The notes beneath the pieces were generated by a model, which did not search any database, was not told the origin of the DNA, and saw nothing but the letters and a program-made list of their open reading frames with translations. The position numbers and the translations under genes are program-made. Positions 20,432 to 26,188 of a stretch of 26,188 bases of DNA are shown here, piece after piece; within the stretch, counting starts at the first letter, position 1; every line of letters begins with the position of its first letter. This DNA is from a virus, in the IMG/VR virus record IMGVR_UViG_3300035665_000211, positions 1-26,188 of that record, one strand, 5' to 3'.

Positions 20432-21103
20432 ATGGATGAATCGGCAGCGGACTCCACCGCACCTATCGAAAAGGCTAAGAATGGGCGAGAGATATTTACC
20501 AAAGAATTGGCCGAGGAAATCATATCGGCGTGCGGGTCTGGATTTACTTTAGAAAAGGCTGGTGCGTTAGTTGGCGTCAATCCTTCCACAATCAAAACGT
20601 GGGCGAGTAGAAAGCCAGATTTCGCTAAGCGTGTAGAGTCCGCCAGAAAAAAGCACGAGCTTTCCTTACTGCGAGACATAGAACTGGCTGGTCAGAAATC
20701 GTGGCAAGCTAAAGCGTGGATGAGCGAACGAGTGTACGGATATGCGCAACCCTCTGCCCGACTGCAAGTTAGCCAGGATGTTACGCACGGCATCAGCGGA
20801 AACTTGGCCTCACTTCTCGCTGGCATCGCGGGCAGAAAGAAGGAGAAGAAAGCGGAAGTTATCAATATAGAACCACCCAAAAACAAAGTTGATACAATAT
20901 TTTATTGTGCGACTTCTGCTGGTGATGCCATTGATACTACAAGCACTTGTGCCGAAATTTCAAAGCCAATTATCTCACCACATAAGCAAACTTTGCCTAA
21001 GCCTCGTCACAAGCGAATGAAACTACGCAAGCCTAGAGCCGAGTCACTAGCCAAGTATCCGCCCACCACCACGCCACCCGCCAACCCCCCAGCCCCCATT
21101 TAA
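20432..21103 (+). CDS. terS: Terminase small subunit-like protein
   Basis: 223 residues. Residues about 22-60 form a helix-turn-helix (FTLEKAGALVGVNPSTIKTW), as in small terminases that recognise packaging sites. A helical stretch follows with KSWQAKAWMSERVYGYAQPS, typical of this family, and a Pro/Thr-rich tail after about 180. It lies directly upstream of the large terminase gene. The start is ATG 20432 with only a weak ribosome binding site. The protein would bind phage DNA and regulate the motor. Confidence 0.7.
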   Translation: MDESAADSTAPIEKAKNGREIFTKELAEEIISACGSGFTLEKAGALVGVNPSTIKTWASRKPDFAKRVESARKKHELSLLRDIELAGQKSWQAKAWMSERVYGYAQPSARLQVSQDVTHGISGNLASLLAGIAGRKKEKKAEVINIEPPKNKVDTIFYCATSAGDAIDTTSTCAEISKPIISPHKQTLPKPRHKRMKLRKPRAESLAKYPPTTTPPANPPAPI

Positions 21104-21164
21104 TACGCATAAACCCCCCCAAATTATTCTGGCTCAAAACAAAAAGAGGTCTTAAACATCACCA

Positions 21165-22589
21165 ATGCCAAAACCTCCCAAGCGTAGTCAAGAAGAGATA
21201 CTCGAAGACCTCTCTAAACCCTCTGCATTCGCATCTAATGTATTGGGCATCAATCTTTATGATTGGCAAAGGAAGGTATTACGTGATTTAGAGCCTAGAG
21301 ACTGTCGCGTAGCCCTGCGTGCAGCCAACGGCTCTGGCAAGACAAGCACCGTCATTTCGGCTATTTTGATATGGCACGCGCTCGTTTACCCGCGATCAAT
21401 CGCCGTAACTACGGCAGGCGTTTTCCGCCAAGTCGAAAGCCAACTCTGGCCTAGCCTGCGCAATCACATTGCCAAGCTTGGTGGTGCTTGGGAGGTCACA
21501 TCTGGCGAGATTCGCTACCTCCACCCCAACGGCAACACATCACGCATTATAGGCTACTCAGCGACTGATCCTGGGCGTGCTGAAGGCTGGCACGCAGAGG
21601 ACCACGAATACCATCCGTTGCTGATGGTGGTGGACGAAGCCAAGACCGTAGCCGACCCGTTGTTCGAGGCCATCAGCCGATGTCAACCAACCCGCTTGCT
21701 AATCGCATCCAGCCCTGGAGGGACTAGCGGTGCGTTCTATCGTGCGTTTACCAAGGAAGCAAATATGTGGCAGAAGCACGCAGTCACAGCGTTTGACTGT
21801 CCGCACATCACGCAGACTCAGATTGATGAGGTAGTCCAGCGTTACGGCGAGAAGCACCCTCTGACCCGATCCATGATCTACGGCGAGTTTGTTGACATAG
21901 GACTGGAAAGCCTAGTTATCAGCCTCACCCAGCTACAGAACTGCTACAACACACCACCACGATTCAGACCAGGTGTACGCATAGCAGGCGTGGACTTTGC
22001 AGCGGGCGGCGATCAGAACGTGATCTGCATAAGCGATGGCAACAAGATCCTGCCTATGATCGCTTGGCGTGAGAAAGACACGATGGCAGCCGTAGGCAGG
22101 TTTATAGTCGAGTTTAAGAAGGCTGGGCTGGAAGCCAACAATATCTACGCTGACGCAAGTGGCATGGGGATGGTTATGTGCGATGCCTTGGCTGAGTCTG
22201 GCTGGGTAGTCAATCGCGTGAACTTTGGGGCTACGGCCTACGACAACAACGCCTATACCAACAGATCGGCTGAGATGTGGTATGGGATGGCAAAGAAGAT
22301 TGAGGATGCTGAGATCATACTGCCAGAGGATGAGGACTTGACAGCGCAGTTGACCTGCAGGCGTACAATCACCAACAGCAAGGGCAAACTAGGCGTGGAG
22401 TCTAAGGACTCAATGCGTGCCAGAGGCATAGCCTCACCCGATAGGGCTGACGCGCTGGCCTTGTGCCTCAGTAGCACAAATGTCGGTCTTGACTTGACAT
22501 TTCAGATAGAGCGTCCAACTTGGAAGTCACTTCAAGAAATGATGGTATCCCACGATCCCGTCATGGCTGGATTTGACCCAGGAGGATAA
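21165..22589 (+). CDS. terL: Terminase large subunit
   Basis: 474 residues. ATPase: Walker A AANGSGKTS with Lys59, Walker B LLMVVDEAK with Asp157-Glu158, and the coupling motif ASSPGGTSG (181-189). Nuclease: Asp277 (AGVDFAAGGD), Asp330 (IYADASG) and Asp426/Asp429 (ASPDRADAL). This is the motor and cutter that packs DNA into the head. ATG 21165 is 62 bases after the small terminase gene with AAAGAGG upstream. A run of seven C lies in the gap (about 21113-21119). Confidence 0.95.
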   Translation: MPKPPKRSQEEILEDLSKPSAFASNVLGINLYDWQRKVLRDLEPRDCRVALRAANGSGKTSTVISAILIWHALVYPRSIAVTTAGVFRQVESQLWPSLRNHIAKLGGAWEVTSGEIRYLHPNGNTSRIIGYSATDPGRAEGWHAEDHEYHPLLMVVDEAKTVADPLFEAISRCQPTRLLIASSPGGTSGAFYRAFTKEANMWQKHAVTAFDCPHITQTQIDEVVQRYGEKHPLTRSMIYGEFVDIGLESLVISLTQLQNCYNTPPRFRPGVRIAGVDFAAGGDQNVICISDGNKILPMIAWREKDTMAAVGRFIVEFKKAGLEANNIYADASGMGMVMCDALAESGWVVNRVNFGATAYDNNAYTNRSAEMWYGMAKKIEDAEIILPEDEDLTAQLTCRRTITNSKGKLGVESKDSMRARGIASPDRADALALCLSSTNVGLDLTFQIERPTWKSLQEMMVSHDPVMAGFDPGG

Positions 22590-22594
22590 ACACT

Positions 22595-22765
22595 ATGAAT
22601 ATCTGGAATTGGATTACTTCAAATTGGCAAGAGATCGTAGCCGCTGTTGGCGGCATCGTTCTTGCAGCTCGCATCATTGTTAAACTCACACCGACCCCAG
22701 CGGACGATACGTTCTTGGAAAAGATCGTAAACTTCCTCAAGACAGTCGGACTGAATATTAAATAA
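22595..22765 (+). CDS. Holin-like small membrane protein
   Basis: 56 residues, ATG 22595 preceded by a strong ribosome binding site (AGGAGG). One membrane helix at about 13-29 (IVAAVGGIVLAARIIVK), then LTPTPADDTFLEKIVNFLK. The 'TPTPxDD' motif after a membrane helix recurs in small phage proteins that are often annotated as holin-like. The gene just downstream pairs with a lipoprotein frame, completing a lysis cassette. It probably helps permeabilise the inner membrane. Confidence 0.6.
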   Translation: MNIWNWITSNWQEIVAAVGGIVLAARIIVKLTPTPADDTFLEKIVNFLKTVGLNIK

Positions 22766-22771
22766 TCTTTT

Positions 22772-22960
22772 GTGCTGCGTGCAATCCTTGAGATCATCGC
22801 AGCCGTGTTTCGCATCATTCCAGGTTGGAAAGAAAAGCGGACACAAAACCTTGAAACCGATTGGCGCAAGAATCGCGAAGCTATTGAGCGTGATCTGCGT
22901 AGTGAGTCTTGGTGGTTGCGCAACAACGACACCAGTAACACAGACAACGGGAGCAGTTGA
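22772..22960 (+). CDS. Lysis-cassette small protein, possible inner-membrane spanin
   Basis: 62 residues from GTG 22772, 6 bases after the holin-like stop. The first 18 residues are hydrophobic (LRAILEIIAAVFRIIPGW) and could anchor it in the inner membrane; the rest is a charged helix (KEKRTQNLETDWRKNREAI). This arrangement, with a lipoprotein frame overlapping its 3' half, resembles the Rz/Rz1 spanin pair, though it is much shorter than lambda Rz. It lacks a clear ribosome binding site and may rely on coupling. Confidence 0.5.
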   Translation: MLRAILEIIAAVFRIIPGWKEKRTQNLETDWRKNREAIERDLRSESWWLRNNDTSNTDNGSS

Positions 22961-23090
22961 GTCTTTAATACGAGATGAAAACTATTCTGCTGTCCGTACT
23001 GCTGATCCAAAAGTACGCGCTTGGGCAAAGCGCGCTTTACATTACGTCAACGATCTGTCATTTGAATTGAGCAGAGAAAGACAAAAATGA
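22851..23090 (+). CDS. Rz1-like outer-membrane spanin lipoprotein
   Basis: 79 residues from TTG 22851, in a different frame from the gene at 22772 and overlapping it by 110 bases. It has a clear lipoprotein signal: Lys2, Arg7, Lys10, hydrophobic LLSVICVVSLGG and lipidated Cys23 followed by ATTTPVTQTTG. The mature part ends in a charged helix (YVNDLSFELSRERQK). A lipoprotein whose start is nested in an upstream small-protein gene is the hallmark of Rz/Rz1-type spanins, which fuse the two membranes at lysis and imply a Gram-negative host. A longer frame from 22770 was rejected because TTG 22851 gives a proper signal. The stop overlaps the portal start by 4 bases. Confidence 0.65.
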   Translation: MKPIGARIAKLLSVICVVSLGGCATTTPVTQTTGAVESLIRDENYSAVRTADPKVRAWAKRALHYVNDLSFELSRERQK

Positions 23091-24967
23091 ACGCTAAAGA
23101 TACCGCAAGAACAGAATATTATACGAGAATCATCGAGGCTCTTAACCAGCGCGAAACCTGGGAGAACCGCCAGCGGTTGTTCTATCAAGCCCGTTACTTT
23201 GGTGTACGCCGTAAGGTCAAGCCTTGGCCTACAGCCGCCGACCTGCACGTTCAGCTGATTGACACAGCGATTGAGAAGTTAAAGCCTTCATTCGTCAACA
23301 GCGCGATTGGTAACGACATCCTTTCCAGCTTCGTGCCGATGCGCCAGCAGTTAGCTCCGCTGACAGTTTCAGCCGAGCGTTGGTTTGATTATCAGATGCG
23401 TGAGCGCACCAACTTCCAGAAAGAGATTGTTTCCGTAATTGATAACTTGCTTCTCTACGGGCGTGGTGTGTCAAAGGTAGTCTGGAACGAGGATAAGAAG
23501 CGCATTGACTTTGAGGCTATTGATCCCTTCCATATTATTGTTCCTTCCTATACCAAGGAGTTCAAAGATGCAGATTTCATCGTTCACATCATCTCAACGA
23601 GTGTCGATTCCTATAAGGCAAATCCCTTGTACAAGCAGGATGAGGACTTTATCAAAACAATTTCGGGTAAGGCCTCAAAATCAGTGGGCTTACGAAGTGA
23701 GATTCAAGACGAGATTTACAGGCGTGAAGGAATTACTCAAGAGGCTGAGAACGACCGTATTGTCCTTTGGGAAATGTACACCCCATCCGAGGATGGATGG
23801 AAGGTCGAAACTTATAGCCCGCTTGTTTTAACCGAAGATGTCCGCAAACCTTTCACATTACCCTATCGTCACGGTGAACCACCTTTCGTAGATTTCCCTT
23901 ATGAAGTTACTGGTGGCGGTTGGTACAGTCCACGAGGTGTGGCCGAGATCCTCCTCCCGAATGAGAACCTCCTCAATAAATTAAAAAATAGTCTCTCTGA
24001 CTATGTGGAGCTTGCCAACCGCCCAGTTTTTGAAGCACAGAATCCCATCTCGCTAAACACATCGAACTTGAAGATGCAGCCTGGGCAGATCCTGCCACAA
24101 GGTTTGAAGCCAGTTCAGTTTAGCCAACCTCCATTTGACTTCCAGAAACTGATGCTTGAAGAGCGTCTGCTTTCCGAACAGCGGATGGGCAATCCAGACT
24201 TTGGTGCTGGGTCGCAGTTCCAGGTGTCGGATCGCAAGACTGCCACCGAGATTCAAGCGTTGCAGTCGCAGGCAGCAGCTTCTGGCGATTTACGCAATCG
24301 CATGTTCCGAATGGGTCTAGCCCATCTCTTCAAACAGTGCTGGTCACTTTACACGCAGTACAACAAGAAAGACTTGATGTATCGCTATGCGGAAGAGACA
24401 GGCTCGATGCCACCCGAAGGTATCCACGATGAGTATTCAATTGAGCCAAAGGGTGGATTGGATTTCATCAATCGTCAGTTCGCGTTGCAGAAATCTGTAT
24501 CGCGTATGCAGATGTTCCAAAATAATCCTTTCATCAACCAAGGCGAATTGGTAAAGTCAGTGCTTGAACAAGACGATCCCTCGCTGGTCCGCAGACTCTT
24601 CCAAGATCCAAACGCAGCCTCTGGCGATCAAGCTGAAGATCAAGCGACTGAAATCGCGACTATGCTTGCAACTGGATTCCCAGTCGCAATCAAGCCTAGC
24701 GATGATCACAAAGCGCATATATCCGTTCTCTTCGCGTTTAACCAAGCGGCTCAACAGCGACAACAGCAGGTCGATCAGAGCGCAATGCAAGTTCTAATGG
24801 CGCACTTACAACAGCACTTGCAGGCGTTGGAACAGATCGACCCCAACACATCCCGCGCTATCCAGAAACAGCTTCGTGATGCAGGTAAGGCTCAGATGCA
24901 ACAGCAGGGGCAACAATTGCCTCCAGAAGCAATGCAAGGCCAAGCACCAGCACCGATGGCAGGTTGA
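23087..24967 (+). CDS. Portal protein (head-tail connector)
   Basis: 626 residues, within the range of podovirus portals. It has PWPTAADLHVQLIDTAIEK near 48-66, a wing-type alpha/beta region (VDFPYEVTGGGWYSPRGVAE, about 268-287), a helical stem region near 370-420 (QVSDRKTATEIQALQSQA) and a Gln-rich C-terminal barrel-like helix (about 550-610). Portals form the twelve-part ring through which DNA enters and leaves the head. The start overlaps the lipoprotein stop (ATGA). The gene order terminase-lysis-portal-scaffold supports it. Confidence 0.85.
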   Translation: MNAKDTARTEYYTRIIEALNQRETWENRQRLFYQARYFGVRRKVKPWPTAADLHVQLIDTAIEKLKPSFVNSAIGNDILSSFVPMRQQLAPLTVSAERWFDYQMRERTNFQKEIVSVIDNLLLYGRGVSKVVWNEDKKRIDFEAIDPFHIIVPSYTKEFKDADFIVHIISTSVDSYKANPLYKQDEDFIKTISGKASKSVGLRSEIQDEIYRREGITQEAENDRIVLWEMYTPSEDGWKVETYSPLVLTEDVRKPFTLPYRHGEPPFVDFPYEVTGGGWYSPRGVAEILLPNENLLNKLKNSLSDYVELANRPVFEAQNPISLNTSNLKMQPGQILPQGLKPVQFSQPPFDFQKLMLEERLLSEQRMGNPDFGAGSQFQVSDRKTATEIQALQSQAAASGDLRNRMFRMGLAHLFKQCWSLYTQYNKKDLMYRYAEETGSMPPEGIHDEYSIEPKGGLDFINRQFALQKSVSRMQMFQNNPFINQGELVKSVLEQDDPSLVRRLFQDPNAASGDQAEDQATEIATMLATGFPVAIKPSDDHKAHISVLFAFNQAAQQRQQQVDQSAMQVLMAHLQQHLQALEQIDPNTSRAIQKQLRDAGKAQMQQQGQQLPPEAMQGQAPAPMAG

Positions 24968-25494
24968 AAGTACCAGTAATGCGCGATGCCTTCCAAGCGG
25001 AAGGCTTGGCAAAGCTGTGTGAGTGGGCGAACGAACAGGGTGCAACTGGTAGGGCGGTTGAGATTGGTTCTTATAGTGGCGAGGGAACAGTAGTCATAGC
25101 AAAGTATTTTAAGGATGTTCTTGCCGTAGATCCTTGGCTGAACGGGTACGACATTAACGATAGGGCGAGTCAGCAATGCCCAATGAAGTTTGTCTTTGAT
25201 GCGTTCCAAGAGCGCGTATCCCCATTTAAGAATGTTTTATATAGCAGAGGCAAAAGCTTGGATGCGCTCCAATTCTTCAAGGATGGCGAGCTAGACCTAG
25301 TTTATATTGACGGAGATCACCGCTACGAAGGCGTGCTGGCAGACCTAAAGGGTTGGCGCAAGAAGCTTAAAGAAGGCGGGATTATGGCTGGTCACGATTG
25401 GAGTTGGAAGTCAGTCAAGATGGCCTTACTTGAAGAAATAGGACAAAAGGACTATACACTATTTCAAGGCGATTCTTGGGCAATAAAGCTATGA
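24964..25494 (+). CDS. Class I SAM-dependent methyltransferase
   Basis: 176 residues. AVEIGSYSGEGT (about 31-42) is the SAM-binding loop, VLAVDPW (about 52-58) carries the acidic ribose contact, LDLVYIDGDHRYEGV (about 110-124) and EGGIMAGHDW (about 136-145) match the Methyltransf_24-type fold. The target is not evident; relatives act on small molecules or sugars. The start used is TTG 24964, overlapping the portal stop (TTGA); ATG 24979 is equally possible. Its place between portal and scaffold genes is unusual. Confidence 0.75.
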   Translation: MKVPVMRDAFQAEGLAKLCEWANEQGATGRAVEIGSYSGEGTVVIAKYFKDVLAVDPWLNGYDINDRASQQCPMKFVFDAFQERVSPFKNVLYSRGKSLDALQFFKDGELDLVYIDGDHRYEGVLADLKGWRKKLKEGGIMAGHDWSWKSVKMALLEEIGQKDYTLFQGDSWAIKL

Positions 25495-25814
25495 GAAAAC
25501 TAAAAGCAGCATTGGCGTTCATTCGCGACCAAGAATGGGTCAACGAACCGCAATGGGAGGATGAGGATGAGAAGGCGTGGACGGGATTCTTGTCAACTCC
25601 AACAGGACAGAAGCTAAGTCTTATTTTGCTCAACCTAACCCTGCGTCAGAATGGCTCTGCTGTGATGAAGAAATCAGAGGCACTTGCAGACGCTTGTGGT
25701 TATGCTAAAGGATTTCGTGGGTGTGTTGCGACCTTAGAATCGCTCGCATCCCAAAAACTTAACTCCGCCATCCCAGGCTATGGGGATGGATCGGATGAAC
25801 CAGTAGCCGACTAA
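25491..25814 (+). CDS. Unknown protein between portal and scaffold genes
   Basis: 107 residues from ATG 25491 (ATGA overlap with the methyltransferase). N-terminal basic helix (RKLKAALAFIRDQEW), then an acidic patch, a helix with LSLILLNLTLRQNGS and a C-terminal half rich in small residues. No family recognised. A short inverted repeat (GGTAG/CTACC, 25821-25839) follows it. Confidence 0.6.
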   Translation: MRKLKAALAFIRDQEWVNEPQWEDEDEKAWTGFLSTPTGQKLSLILLNLTLRQNGSAVMKKSEALADACGYAKGFRGCVATLESLASQKLNSAIPGYGDGSDEPVAD

Positions 25815-25863
25815 CCTTTAGGTAGAATGACTCCCTACCGAAAAGTGTAAAGAAAGGGTCAAA

Positions 25864-26188
25864 ATGGCAGATTCAAATAACCTGACTGAAGCGGATGTAT
25901 TGGCGATGGCGCAAGCGGCTGACGAAGGACGGGATTTTAATCCTACTCCCAAGGAAGACGAAAAAGCCAAAGTAGAAACGGAAGCTACAGAAAAGGTCAG
26001 CGGAGATAACGAGCAGACACCCGCGCCTGCTGAAGAAGCCGAAAAAACAAAACTAGAAGCATCGGATGATGTTTCGTCTGCCAAGGAGAAATCCGAGGAA
26101 GATAAAAGTTCTTTAACAACGCAATCTTCAGAAGACAAGTCGGAGTCGGCTTCCGAAAAGAAGCCTACCCGTTACGAGAAGGCTAAGT
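25864..26188 (+). CDS. Putative scaffolding protein, 3'-truncated by window end
   Basis: ATG 25864 has GAAAGGG 4 bases upstream; the frame stays open to the right edge (108 codons). The visible part is highly acidic and rich in Glu, Lys, Ser and Ala with almost no aromatic residues (KVETEATEKVSGDNEQTP, KSEEDKSSLTTQ), as expected for the flexible N-terminus of a capsid scaffold. It is placed after the portal where scaffold genes usually sit. Inferred from position and composition. Confidence 0.6.
   Translation, partial: MADSNNLTEADVLAMAQAADEGRDFNPTPKEDEKAKVETEATEKVSGDNEQTPAPAEEAEKTKLEASDDVSSAKEKSEEDKSSLTTQSSEDKSESASEKKPTRYEKAK

Noticed and set aside
22561-23028. 155-codon minus-strand frame opposite the lysis genes
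   Set aside because: The plus-strand genes there have strong ribosome binding sites or lipoprotein and membrane features; the minus frame has none.

Overview
The window looks like part of a tailed double-stranded DNA bacteriophage genome (Caudoviricetes). It carries a phage large terminase, a small-terminase-like gene, a portal protein, a likely scaffolding protein, a holin-like protein, a lipoprotein with the layout of an outer-membrane spanin, and a very large ejection-type virion protein. There are no rRNA, tRNA, transposase or CRISPR signals, and no integrase is visible. The spanin-like lipoprotein points to a Gram-negative host. A large portal next to 'internal virion' proteins suggests a podovirus-like virion, but no tail or capsid gene is in the window, so this is inference. 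Both ends cut through genes: the left end is inside a virion-protein gene and the right end inside the putative scaffold gene.

Layout. (1) 1-4941, plus strand: a coiled-coil virion protein, a 1221-residue ejection-type protein and a peptidoglycan-degrading protein, tightly packed. (2) 4938-5303: a lone minus-strand gene for an exported protein, like a phage 'moron'. (3) 5342-17377, plus strand: a long nucleic-acid module in which most neighbours are joined by 4-base ATGA or GTGA overlaps. It holds several PD-(D/E)XK-like nucleases, an SSB-like protein, two glycosyltransferases, a 2-oxoglutarate/Fe(II) oxygenase, a cytosine-C5 DNA methyltransferase with a second gene inside it in another frame, an archaeo-eukaryotic-type primase and a RepA-like helicase, with many microproteins between them. 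(4) 17378-17626: a non-coding block of palindromes, hairpins and a G-quadruplex motif. (5) 17627-18430: small basic plus-strand genes. (6) 18482-20298: a minus-strand cassette of seven small genes, with a sigma70-like promoter at its head, a leader sequence repeated before three genes, and hairpins between genes. (7) 20432-26188, plus strand: small terminase, large terminase, lysis genes, portal, a SAM methyltransferase, a small unknown and scaffold.

How the genes may work together. SSB, the RecB-like nuclease, primase and helicase form a replication and recombination set; no DNA polymerase is seen in this window. The C5 methyltransferase, the oxygenase and the two glycosyltransferases could together make a hypermodified cytosine, but this rests on context only. 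The terminase-to-scaffold block is the start of a late packaging and head operon whose remaining genes lie outside the window and probably rejoin the virion genes at the left end.

The most interesting signals are the 510-base dual-coded gene inside the methyltransferase, the minus-strand cassette with its repeated leader and hairpins, the structured origin-like block at 17.4-17.6 kb, and several microgenes that simple ORF length cut-offs would miss. All family names come from motif recognition by eye; no database search was run.
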